A DNA stretch of 64,000 bases from Lamellibrachia satsuma (Eukaryota > Annelida > Polychaeta > Sabellida > Siboglinidae): positions 3,341,001 through 3,405,000 of the forward strand of contig BSQZ01000036.1 of assembly GCA_033239005.1 (NCBI GenBank), in the 5' to 3' direction. Every line of letters begins with the position of its first letter. Positions within the stretch are counted from its first letter, which is position 1. The notes beneath the pieces were generated by a model. It saw only the letters and a program-made list of their open reading frames with translations, had not been told where the DNA came from and did not search any database. Positions 50,909-61,500 of the stretch are shown here, in pieces. Both the position numbers and the translations under genes were made by a program.

Positions 50909-51310
50909 GCTGTCGGTGGTGGCAGCTGGCCGTGTGGCCGTCAACGGCAAGACGGTCGCGGCTAGAGAGAGTGGACGGCGGCTACGTTAGCGTCTCGGCT
51001 CGGCGACTCTTCGCCGCCGGCCGGTCGCATCCTCCGGCGTCCGCGAATCCGTTTCGATCAACAAACGGTGATAATAGCGATAATATCCGTTTGGCGGGTA
51101 GGGGTATCCGAGACGAACAACGCACGTGTTTTGATGTTGTTTGCAAACTGACTGTCACATGGCGGGAGTATGACTGGCGTCGACGCGCGTAGCTGTTTGG
51201 ACGACAACAATGCGGCGTGCGCATGCTCGGCCGCGAGGGGGCGGGGCTAGTGACCGAAGCTACGCTACGTTTAACGTTAGGCTCTTTGATGGCGCCCGGC
51301 GGGTTGTTTT
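50870..51310. promoter_or_regulatory. CpG-rich promoter region
   Basis: CpG dinucleotides are dense here and rare around it. Visible elements are a GC box GGGGGCGGGGC at 51237-51247, an NRF1-like TGCGCATGCT at 51218-51227, an E-box CACGTG at 51123-51128 and ATGGCGGG near 51154. No TATA box. It lies at the 5' end of the minus-strand candidate exon 50908-50812, and could also fire to the right. The gene it drives is not identified. Confidence 0.6.
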
Positions 51311-51794
51311 ATGCTGGACAGACACGAATCTGCAGTGCACGGAGTTCATAACCAATTATTTTAGTTCTACTTTTCTGTTAGACAAATGGAGTAAACAAAG
51401 AATACAATGAGTTTTAAAATAGCATTTGCCGTTTTAAATAGTAGACTTATAGCTATGACCTATGTTGAATTTTTAGGAATAGCCAAGTTTTGTAAATCCT
51501 CAGACTCAGTGCAAGTTCAACGGAACTGCTTCCCTGCATTTACCAAGTATAAATAATGTTTAATGTGTACATAATGTATAATGTTTGAGATGCGTAACCA
51601 GTCTGCGTAAATCATTTTAATAATGTTACGTATACGGTCAAATAGTGTACGTCTGCGTCTTTCCGCGACGACGTTTATGCAATGTGTACAATTCCGGTCT
51701 ACATCGAAGTTAATGTGTCTCTCTGTGAGTGTAAAAGTTAAATAAATACACGTTCCATGACTTTCGGCTGGCAATATTTTGTAAACACCGAACT

Positions 51795-51864
51795 GAACGT
51801 TACGGTGCAGTATTGAAGCCAAATCGGAATAAAGTCAGTCAAAACATCAGGCGACACGTAGATC
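51795..51864 (+). pseudogene. LINE ORF2 fragment, left part of a SINE-split copy
   Basis: GGCGACACGTAGATC matches GGCGACACGAAGATC at 9456-9470, directly upstream of ATCTCCTGTCTGC in that copy. Weaker agreement extends left to about 51795. Confidence 0.7.
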
Positions 51865-52203
51865 GTGTGGGGCGCGACAGCATACCGGTTAGAAGGCCGG
51901 ACTCTCAATCGAGAGAACCCGGTTTCAAATCCCATTGCGGTCGCTTCGAACCTTTGGCAAGTTTGATCACCCCACATTGCCACAGTTCACTCAGCTGTAT
52001 AAATGAGTACCTGGCAATACAGACAGTGGTGGATATGTGAACGAATAGCCTTCGCGCAGCAATTGCAGCGTGGCTGAATACTTCCCAAAGAAGTTGAGAT
52101 GGCCTTGGAATGAACAGGTCTGCCAGGTGGTGAAGTGTAAAGCGCTTTGAGCAGTCCTATGGACCGGATACAGCGCTATATAAGAACGTACCTTTTACCT
52201 TTT
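51865..52203 (+). mobile_element. tRNA-derived SINE, near full length, nested in a LINE fragment
   Basis: A tRNA-like head (GGGGCGCGACAGCATACCGG, A-box-like region, B-box-like GGTTTCAAATCC) is followed by a conserved body (cacattgcc..ttcactcagctgtataaatgagtacctgg, gtggatatg, gcagcgtggctgaatacttcc) and a tail with AAAGCGCTTTGAGCA and AGCGCTATATAAGAACGTACC. It ends in pyrimidine-rich CCTTTTACCTTT. The GCGCTATATAAG tail resembles 3' ends that SINEs share with L2-clade LINEs. This is the best copy of the main SINE family in the window. Confidence 0.88.
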
Positions 52204-52440
52204 ATCTCCTGTCTGCAATAAGAAGACTCAGGCTGGGATGGTATGGCCATGTCACGAAGTGCACTGGCCTAGTAAAAGACGTTCTCCAATGGCAATGAAC
52301 AGATACAGAAAAAGAAAGAGGAAGGCACAGTAGGACTTGACTTCCATGAAAAGCGGCAGCAATAGACCGACAAAGGTGGAGACAGGTGGTTAGACCATCA
52401 GAGGAGGTGCTACAATGACAAACCGTGGTTTTGGGATAGG
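52204..52440 (+). pseudogene. LINE ORF2 C-terminal fragment, right part of a SINE-split copy
   Basis: Resumes at ATCTCCTGTCTGCA and follows the 9467-9700 fragment closely (RLRWYGHVTKCTGLVK; then a decayed WRQVV region). With 51795-51864 it forms one copy split by the SINE at 51865-52203. Confidence 0.85.
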
Positions 52441-52921
52441 TGGATGTGAAGATGCAGTTCTGTCGTGTAGGCCTATATGTTTTCGTTCCACGATAAAGTT
52501 AGTATTATCGTAATTCGACGATTGGAACCCGTTCTGAGAAACGTTCTTCTAGTTGGATTAATCGTCAAAATGTTGTTCCGCTCACAAATTCCCTGATGGA
52601 TTTATGATGGTAAAGAAAGAAGCAACACAAAATGTTTAATCTGTAGAAGGTTTAATCGAGTCATCCGTCGTCTGCCAGGCCAGGGGGAAATTTTTTAAGG
52701 AATTTCCAAATGGACATTTTCTATGGTCAAAAGGCATAATAATATAATGCGCAGGTTGTATGAGGAACTGCAAAGGTAGAACCGGAGAAAACGTGAGAGG
52801 AAATAAATGTCCGCCTAGTTTGTAAGGTAAAAATGTCCCACGGGTCTTTCCCTCAGTTCCGGTTTTCCATTATCTTCTATTTTAATTTTCGGCACAAACA
52901 TTCCTGCTTGACCACACAAAT

Positions 52922-53150
52922 AAAGAGACGGAAATGGAGGTGGCAAGGGTACGTGTGCCGATTGTCCCCAGGCGCAACGCACCGACTAAGACAGCCTTAC
53001 TTTGGACAGCAGATGGTAGGAGACGGGGTAGCCCGAAGCACACACGGAGAAGGACTAGTGGCAGTGGCGCTCTCTTGTGGAAGTCTCATATGCCTCCAAA
53101 TGCACGAAGAGGACGGACGAGGGCGGGTGACATCTCACAGTCGTGTGATT
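52922..53150 (+). pseudogene. LINE ORF2 C-terminal fragment
   Basis: Frame pieces read RRKWRWQGYVCRL and then, one frame over, APTKTALLWTADGRRRGSP followed by KHTRRRTSG. This is the standard pattern at the end of non-LTR ORF2 proteins (RRWRWLGHVLRM...ALRWTPPGKRRRGRPKTTWRRT). A frameshift separates the halves. Different subfamily from the 9.4 kb and 52.3 kb fragments. Confidence 0.75.
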
Positions 53151-53504
53151 TCTCTATTTGTTACCTGATCCAGATAGAAGGAACATTTGCTATTTCGACC
53201 TCCTTCAAAGACACCCGGTTGTTCAGCCAGCCGTGACCCAACCCGTCACACTGCAGACTGGGAGGGACAGTCACTTCGTGGAGACGTCACCGAGTGCACC
53301 CGCCACAAAGTAACCACCCTCCAATAGCAACAAGACAATAATAACTGAGTCGTGTTGTTGAATGCAGTTTGCAGAACAATGCTATGGAACAGAATATATT
53401 TCTCACCTCTACACACAGTTGACAAAATAGAAGATGTTGAAAGGTGACGTATCTTGGATCTCGCAAGGGGGAGGCCAAATGGGGCTTGCTTATTCACCAA
53501 CTGG

Positions 53505-53562
53505 TTTACCATAATACCAATCATACCATGATACCAATCATACCATGATACCAATCATACCA
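53505..53562. repeat. Short tandem repeat, 17-20 bp unit
   Basis: ACCAATCATACCATGAT recurs about three times in a row. Confidence 0.8.
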
Positions 53563-53693
53563 TGCAGTGGCGCAACGGGTTATATAAAAAATTAAAGCTT
53601 AAGCCAAATGGGGCATGGTCCAATGCCCCATCCCTATATACCCCACTGCGTTGAAAAATTAAACATTACAAATGTGTAATTAAACTTACAGTG

Positions 53694-54185
53694 ATGACAT
53701 AGTCACATAAACATAGTGAGATTGTGATGACACAGTCACATAAACATAGTGAGATTGTGATGACACAGTCACATAAACATAGTGAGATTGTGATGACACA
53801 GTCACATAAACATAGTGAGATTGTGATGACACAGTCACATAAACATAGTGAGATTGTGATGACACAGTCACATAAGCATAGTGAGATTGTGATGACACAG
53901 TCACATAAGCATAGTGAGATTGTGATGACACAGTCACATAAACATAGTGAGATTGTGATGACACAGTCACATAAACATAGTGAGATAGTGATGACACTGT
54001 CACATAAACATAGTGAGATTGTGATGACATAGTCACATAAACATAGTGAGATTGTGATGACATAGTCACATAAACATAGTGAGATTGTGATGACATAGTC
54101 ACATAAACATAATGAGATTGTGATGACACAGTCACATAAACATAGTGAGATTGTGATGACACAGTCACATAAACATAGTGAGATT
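53694..54185. repeat. 33 bp minisatellite, about 15 copies
   Basis: Unit TGATGACACAGTCACATAAA followed by CATAGTGAGATTG, 33 bp. Copies are nearly identical, the main variants being ACACAG/ACATAG and AAACAT/AAGCAT. Because 33 is a multiple of three, both strands stay open; the minus strand reads a perfect 11-residue periodic peptide (SQSHYVYVTVS). Confidence 0.95.
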
Positions 54186-54189
54186 TTTT

Positions 54190-55369
54190 AAAGAACACAC
54201 GCACACACAAAATACACGTTAAACACACAAGCACACGCATGCACGGATCATGGTTTCGTTTGGAACCATGGCGACGGACGTCTCACGACTACGAACGTGC
54301 TCTGACGTCACGTTTGTAGACTGCTGTAATTAAATAGAAGATATTAATGCAGTGTGCAGCTAGGCGTGACTCAACGACTATACAGTTGTGGCGTACCTTA
54401 ACATCTTAAAATTTCACTGCTCTAAAGATGAATTAATTAAAATAAATGTGTCTGTACAATTAGCACAAAATATAGAGAATATAAAGTATGTAATATTTTA
54501 TTCCTACCTTACACATTTTGTAGAACCGAATTGTCGATCCTCTACACAAGCAATTAAGGAGGACAACCGAGGTTTAAAAAAATGAGCGAATGGGCTGCCT
54601 CTTACGTTCAGCAAAAGTGGTCTCTCAAAATTTGTGATCTCGGACAGCAGATCAATTAATATTGAAAATGGACCAAGTGAAAGTTAGAAAGCGGTCTCTA
54701 GGACATGTGTTCTATCAATAGAGAGGTCTACTGAGACAGGTTATACTGTAATCCCTTTAGTAAATCACTACACTACAGGACACACTACCACTCCAGGGTC
54801 GAGAGGATGCCTAGTATAGTGAACCATGGCTTTATAGAAGTACCAAGGCGACAAACGGTGGCGCCACCTCAGGTATCCTTTTTAATCGAGGCTCCCTAAA
54901 CAACGTTTCACGGACAGCTTAGGACTGTGTGACGTGGCGCCGCCTTGTGGACTCTTAGGTGTAACTTAAAATAAGTCGACGACGGAATTTCAAAGGTACA
55001 TTGTCTGATCGTTGTTATTGTCAAATCATGTTTTATATTATATCAACTATCTAGGTTTAACTACATTTTAAAATCTTGAACGCCCAAATGTGTTCGAATG
55101 AACCACAGTTTTTAAATATATGTTGACCGTTATCTGTTTACAATTATCGGCCTTGCTGTTCAGCATGCAATGTAAACATGATATTCGGGTCGAAACATTA
55201 AAATTAATTAAATAACGGTCAAATTATATAAAAGCCATTGTTCAGTAAAACACATCTGAGCGGTCAAGATGTTAGAACAGACATAGTTCATACTATATAA
55301 TATGAATTTACGATAAATACCATCAGACTACGTACCTTTAATCGTAACAAAAGTCATGAAGATAAATAA
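54190..55369. other. Spacer with CRE-like and CTCF-like motifs, no gene
   Basis: A CpG-bearing stretch at 54240-54320 contains a palindromic TGACGTCA. A palindromic GGTGGCGCCACC lies at about 54857-54868 and a CTCF-like site at 54937-54950. No coding exon is recognised. Confidence 0.4.
54937..54950. promoter_or_regulatory. CTCF-like motif
   Basis: GCGCCGCCTTGTGG agrees with the CTCF core in reverse (GCGCCCCCTGGTGG) at 12 of 14 positions. A GGTGGCGCC half-similar site lies about 75 bp to the left. The motif match is seen. Binding is inference. Confidence 0.3.
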
Positions 55370-57475
55370 AAACTAACGGTCATTTAATGATAACTTACTC
55401 GCCTTTAACCATGTGCTTATCTTGGACAATTCATAATTTATTATTTCATTAAGATTTTGTCGTTTGTTTGAATCTTGAAGAATATTTAATGTACTATACA
55501 GTGTTGCGTCATCTGCATAATTATTGATTTGAAAACAGTACTCGCAAATACGATGTCATTTATATAAATAAGAGGGGCCCTAGGATTTACCCGTGGAACT
55601 CTGGTAGCGACATAACCTATATCAGATTTGATGTGGTCATATTCCACATACTGTGTTCATTTAGATAGATAACTTTTTTTAAATTGCAAAGCTGTTGCAT
55701 TTAGAGTTTAGACCATCGTATTTTAATTTATATAACAGGATTTCATGATCAAGTGTATCGATAGCTTTGGATAAGTCAAGGTAAATGTTTATTGGGGATT
55801 CTCCTTTATCCATGCTCTGCAGTGTCTTGTCAGTCAGTTCAAGAGCAGCAAGTTTAGTGAAGTGCTGCTTCCTGAAGCATTACTGGCTGCTATAATATAG
55901 CCGAATAGAATGAAAGCGGTCCTGAAGTTGAGTAAAAATAACGATAATAATAAATAATTTTAGATGGCACGTAAGATTGATATGGATCTGTAATTGTTGA
56001 GAATGATATTGTTGTCTTTTTTATGAAATGGTATAACTTTTCAAGCTTCAATTTGTTTGGAAATATGGCAGTCGCTAACATTTGAATGATTATTAAAGTA
56101 ATTGGTTTGTATATTTCCGTCTTTATTGTTTCCAACAGCTTAACTGAAATATCATCAATACTGCAACTTAATTCAGGCTGCACCATACCAATTGTTTTAC
56201 AGTTTCTTCGTCAACTGGTTTAAATTGAAAGGCATGCATACTTGGATGTTTTAGATAATTGTTGTAGGTAGTGTTTACATTTTTTATTTTACTTGCTAAT
56301 TTCAAACCAATGCTAGTGAAGAAGCCGATAAATTTGTTTGCAATAACATGTTTGTCAGTTACCATAAGTTCATCAATATTAAAAGATTCGGGTTATTGTA
56401 TTCACTGACTAGTTTTGTTAATAATATCTTTGATTGTTGACCATGTTTTCTTTATGTTATTTCTATATTTTCTATATTATATAAAATGTTCTCTTTGCAA
56501 GGTTAATGCTTTTCTTAAGTATATTGTTGTAGTTGCGTAGGTTGGTTTTAAGACCGTCGCACAGTGTTGATTCAATTGGCATTTGTTAGTTGTTTGTACA
56601 TTTGATCTCTAATAGAGATCGATCTCACTATAGCACTAGTAATCCAGTTTGATTGTTATGTCTATGTTTGTTATATATATTTTATTTTGTAGGTAAATAT
56701 GCATATTTACACCGTTGGATAACATTATCTAGAATGTTATAATTGTCATTTGGATCGGATATTCGATCAGTTTAATTTCTTTATTATGTTGGATGAAACG
56801 ATAGCCCTTTTGAAATTGATAATAGAGTTTAGATCATATGAATTTGATAAATTAAGGCACATATTTATGAAAATGTATGAGGTCAAGGATGATGAAGTAC
56901 GGCTGATGATCAGAAATGCAGTTTGTTAAGATACCCATTGAATAGTTGTCCGGATTTCCTAAAAGTTTGCATAGTAAATTATCCTGAAGAGTACAATTTC
57001 GTGCAGAGAATCTAGTTGGCAGCGTGATTACTGGATAGAAACGCTGTGCAAGGACGGTATCTAAATATTCACAGAATATTGGTTTTTCGTTGATTTTTAG
57101 CAAGTTTATAATATAGTCTCCGGCAATAACTACTTCACATTTGGACTTCTGAAATGATTTCAAAATAATAGCGAATTCTTCTATAAAAGTGCGGTAATTT
57201 CCGTTTATATCTCTGGGTGGTCGGTAAATATTTCCAAGTACTACTTTTTTTGTGAGTTGTTTCCAGATACTTCAATAAATTGACTTTTCCATATTTCAGA
57301 GTATTCATGCAGAGATAATAATTTATAGTTATATTTGTCACTTAGGTATTTAGCAAGACCTCTGTGCGTCATGCAGATTTTGTCTTGTGAAATTAAGTTA
57401 TAACCATCTAATTTAATAAAAAAACAGTGATTATATTTTAACTTTTCCACAATGAATGTTATGGGATAAAGGGAT
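55370..57475 (-). pseudogene. Degenerate Jockey/CR1-group LINE, endonuclease and reverse transcriptase remnants
   Basis: Broken ORF2 of a non-LTR retrotransposon, read right to left. At 57450-56852 is the C-terminal part of an AP-endonuclease domain, with an IAGDYINL-type motif and a closing SDHQPY. At 56450-56170 is the linker (TWSTIKDIIN; LKHPSMHAF). At 56180-55990 is the start of the RT (IDDISVKLLETIKTEI; MLATAIFPNKLKL). At 55870-55690 is RT motif A (NIYLDLSKAIDTLDHEILLY), and about 55600 a PRAPLIYINDI-type block. The YADD catalytic box (NYADDATLYSTLNILQD) is at about 55535-55480, then ISTWLKASKLSL. Frameshifts and stops separate these pieces. The 5' end and the RT thumb/C-terminus are missing, so it is dead. 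Jockey/CR1 placement is by motif style only. Confidence 0.88.
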
Positions 57476-57479
57476 ATTC

Positions 57480-58305
57480 ATGAAATGAGGATATATAGGC
57501 CCCCACGGAAACCACGATTAAACAACTTTCAACAATAAACCTGAAAGAAAAATGTATTCATGAGAATACACACAAAGGAGACATCACTATATGGCCATAA
57601 TACATGTTTTATTGTCGTACTAAATTTATATGTACAGTCAAAAATCTGCACACTGTAATTCGTACTAATATACTGTACAAAACTACGGGTACCAATGATT
57701 CCGTGATAACCACCAGAAGTCCTATGATGGTGGCAATGACGCATGGCAGCCTTGGCAGGCACAATAAATACACACCATATGTTACTTGTCGTAGATCCCA
57801 TTTCTTGCAAGTTTAACATGCTTGGAACCCACCATCCAAAGCCTATAATGTTCATGTCAACGGGCCAATTGCGTTCCCTCGATCAAAAATACGACGATCC
57901 GATCTGTTTTAACTCTAATAACAGACATTTGGTATTGTGACGTTTCTATTGGCCAAGCATTCATATCATCATCATCAGATGATCACAATTGGCTTGCTCA
58001 TCTGACAACTTCATCCTCGGTGCCAGGGGCTTCTGACTACATCAGCACCGCTGGCAGATTGACCTGTTGAAACGCAGATTTTTCAGTTGCTGTGTTAACC
58101 AATGGGGTTACTCGCATACAGGAACTTAACTTTAATTGGTAGTAGATGCGTCCTCGCTGGTCGGACGGGTAATGATTGGCAATTCCTGGAAACGCTCTAG
58201 ATCCCAGAAACATGTCGACCGAGACAGCAATGAGATGAAGTACAAATGATAATATCTGCCAGGGGTACTGTAGTACTGCTACCATCCCTGGCTAGAGAGG
58301 AGGGA
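57480..58305 (-). other. mrpl19 3' flank, probable 3' UTR
   Basis: No other gene seen. On the minus strand a variant signal ATTAAA lies at plus 58131-58136 and a canonical AATAAA at plus 57608-57613; the latter would give a 3' UTR of about 0.7 kb. Open frames here are not conserved-looking. Confidence 0.4.
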
Positions 58306-58572
58306 CTACTTGACCGAAGCCGGCCGCTGACGTCGTCGCTGCTTCTGTTGCGCCTCGACGCCCTGCATCTTGCCGTACACATCTGTCATGATCTCAGCTG
58401 TCTCGTCCTCGTCGATCGTCTCCCGGTATTCCCGCATCAGGTCGTGTTTCAGCCACGGTTTAGCGACCTTAGCAGCCTTTATATAGAACCGCTCCTCCAG
58501 ACCGAGGTCTTCAAGGCCACGCAGTTCCTGTCGCTCCCATCGTTCGTGCCACGGCCGCGGACCCAGCTTCAC
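58306..58572 (-). CDS. mrpl19: mrpl19 last coding exon
   Basis: 267 nt, 88 codons plus TAG. The acceptor is CACACAACAG just upstream of 58572. It encodes [16 protein letters not shown] and later [16 protein letters not shown], matching the family C-terminal pattern (PW..RWERP ... PWLE.DMMREYD). The last 20 residues are Gln/Arg/Lys-rich, an extension I would not expect to be strongly conserved. Confidence 0.93.
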   Translation of the reverse strand: MKLGPRPWHERWERQELRGLEDLGLEERFYIKAAKVAKPWLKHDLMREYRETIDEDETAEIMTDVYGKMQGVEAQQKQRRRQRPASVK

Positions 58573-61500
58573 CTGTTGTGTGACAAACAAATGCACACAT
58601 TGAAATTTAAAGATGGCAGTAGAACCTGAGGGCACAGAGCAGCATTATGTAAGGAAGAGAGTAAGTTGGATACGAGAAAATACTCATTTTCACAGAAGAC
58701 GATAACTGAATATAGCTGTCTAGTTAATGCTAGCAGTGTGAATGTCCCAAAATAAAATTTCATATCCCTTTCAACAGATTCCCATGTACAATCAACAATG
58801 GCATGGCGGGCATGCCGATTAGTTTTCAACTTAAATATTATATGCACTCCTTTATAATGAAAAACTATCTAAACAAATGTTTATACGGTGATTACATCTC
58901 AAGAAACTTTTGGTATAGCTTTCAAATGGTTTAGCTGACTGCCTGACTCACTTGTTGGGAAAAGTGGTCGGGCTCTATATACTATGACATAAAGCTATAC
59001 ACATTTTCACCAGTTACCAGATATAATGATCAAGTCAATTCTTATGTAAGGAAGTTCTTGGACAGTATGTTGTGTATTTGTAACGAGCACAAATCAAAGC
59101 ACTCACCTTCATCGTGTTAACGGGCACGGACACCCCAGGTGGCAGCACCACTGGCTCCATGTCGAAGGGCACAGTGCTGTATTCCTGTGGAGCGTCTCGC
59201 AGGTAGAAGAGTTCGTCGTCTAGTCTCTTCTCCAGTTTTAGCACCTCCAGCTTAATAATGGTTGGATTGTACAGGTCATACTGTACCTCCACACCTGTAT
59301 GGGTAGGAAACAGAGCATCGTTGAGGTCATGGGTCTTAAAAATGTTGCAAGGATGTATTCTGTTTGAGCAACTTGTCTCACCATTTGTTGGCTCAGAACA
59401 AACAAACTTCCAATAATTATCACTACTCCACCAAGTGGATTATTTGGATCTACAGAACAGTGCTTGTGTAAAACTTTATTTGTTGGCACATTTGTCATGT
59501 GTAGTGGCTGTTGACATCACTCGCTGATTGACACAGTATGGCGCATGTGTCAAGACTGTGTTATTTTTGTGTTAATTTAGTTTGTTATTTGTTAATATGA
59601 GACTACTAGTATTGATACCTAGTGCTGTGACGGCTCTGGAAGGGTGCTTAACTTTAAAAAAATGCAAAGACCACAATAATGTACATCAACATTCACAAAC
59701 CTTGTCCATCTATGACGTTGCGGAGTGTGAACTGTGCTCTGAGCCCATGGCCGCTGCGCTGGATACAGATGCCGACAAAACGGTTCTTCTTTCCTGGTGC
59801 GTGCTTGTCTGATGACTCCACTGCCATGATAGTCCCTGTTAAGCAAAATGTGAATTAAAGGCCTCTCATCAATTCGACTTTTTCGCTCTTCTTGTTTCTG
59901 ATTAATTGAGCAAAAACAATTGAATTTATCTCGTATCAACTGCGATATACTAGTTCATATGTAACAAATTTGTTATTCCGTTTTGATGAAATCATTGGAC
60001 AAACTATTAAATTAAATTTGACTGAATAAAATTTTGACGGGTCAAAATTCGGCACAAAAGTTGTCTGGCTCAATATATTATAACATATATACTATATATA
60101 CTATAACATACATACTATATTTATACTATAACAAGGGTATTCACAGTAACTCGATCTAACAAACATTGTCAATGATTTCGATGATTTTAACAAAACTATG
60201 CAGTCTTTTATTAAACCAACTGTGCATATTATTTAAACTATTAACACACGTATATAGATCTGCACATCAACAAACCGATTCACAGTAGCCTAGATCAGTT
60301 GAGGATAGAGTTTTAATATGAGTTCATTGTATACCTGGAAAGGCACTGTAGGAAATCAGATGGAATCACAAAGCATCCTAATATTATATTTAAAATAGGA
60401 ATCAGGGCTGGGTCCAATTATGTAATTGTAATTGTAATTGTAATTGATTACAGCAAAATCATGTAATTGTAATTGTAATTGATTATGGTTTCAAAATGTT
60501 GCTGTAATTGTAATTGTTATATTTTGTATAATTGAAATTTTATTTCAATTACAATCAATTACAATCAATTACAGTACGTTTCATATCACAAACTACCTGA
60601 ACGAATTGTCAATAAAAATATAATTTAAGTCTCACGTGAGTTGAAAATCAAGACTAATAATAACACCTGCTTATATATTTACATTAAAGTCTCAGTATTC
60701 ACTGTCTGGTGGGTACTAGTCAGTGGTGCTAGTGGTGGGTAGCCTTAGCAATTAGCCTTTTCAGTAAGTTGGTAACAGCCAGGAAGCAATAAACAATGCA
60801 CAGACATTCAGTCAAACATTGCAGAGTTAGCAAGCCAATTACACCCCTTGTGTTGTGGTGGGTTGGAGACAGGTCAGGTGGCAAGGACTGTTTATATGGC
60901 CTCTCTTCCCATTCCCAACTCACACAAAGCAAAGGGCAGACCAATTAAGAATGTCAGCTTAGAGCAGGAGCTACAACCTCAAAGTAAACACATCAAACCC
61001 TATTATTAGTATTTTCCAAAGAAAAATTTAAGAAATGCGCACGGATAAATGTCTGCATTGGAATATGTCCTGTAGGATTATGTCTGGATATTGCATTGTA
61101 TTTTTATATAATAAAAATATGTTTTAAACAGCTATCTTTTTATTTAGTATAATTCAAAGTCACAATTCAACAAAATGTACAAACATTACCGTTATATTTG
61201 TTTATCAATTGTGTACAAAATATTGAAATTAAGCAAAACGCGCAAAAATACATAATTAACAAATGCTGAATATATTTGGTTCCGCATAATGTAATTGTAA
61301 TTGAAATTGAAACAGTGTAATTGTAATTGTAATTGATTTAGAAAATTATGACTGTAATTGTAATTGTAATTGAAATAAAAAATTTAATGTAATTGTAATT
61401 GTAATTGATATAATTTGTGTAATTGGACCCAGCCCTGATAGGAATTCTGCTTTCTATGTGGGCATGCTAATTTGCCTCAAAATGAAATAACATTTCGGTT

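Noticed and set aside
50884..51192. Plus-strand Arg-rich frame of 102 codons in the CpG-rich region
   Set aside because: CpG-rich DNA lacks stop codons by composition. No donor or motif supports it over the minus-strand exon.
53563..53650. Tiny element with CAGTGGCGCAACGGG at the left and CCCCACTG at the right, with a GGGGCAT/ATGCCCC hairpin
   Set aside because: It resembles short hAT-type MITEs, but the terminal match is only about 7-8 bp and no flanking duplication is visible.
53686..54240. Minus-strand 184-codon frame with 11-residue repeats
   Set aside because: By-product of the 33 bp minisatellite.
58246..58629. Plus-strand 127-codon frame
   Set aside because: Antisense shadow of the last mrpl19 exon.
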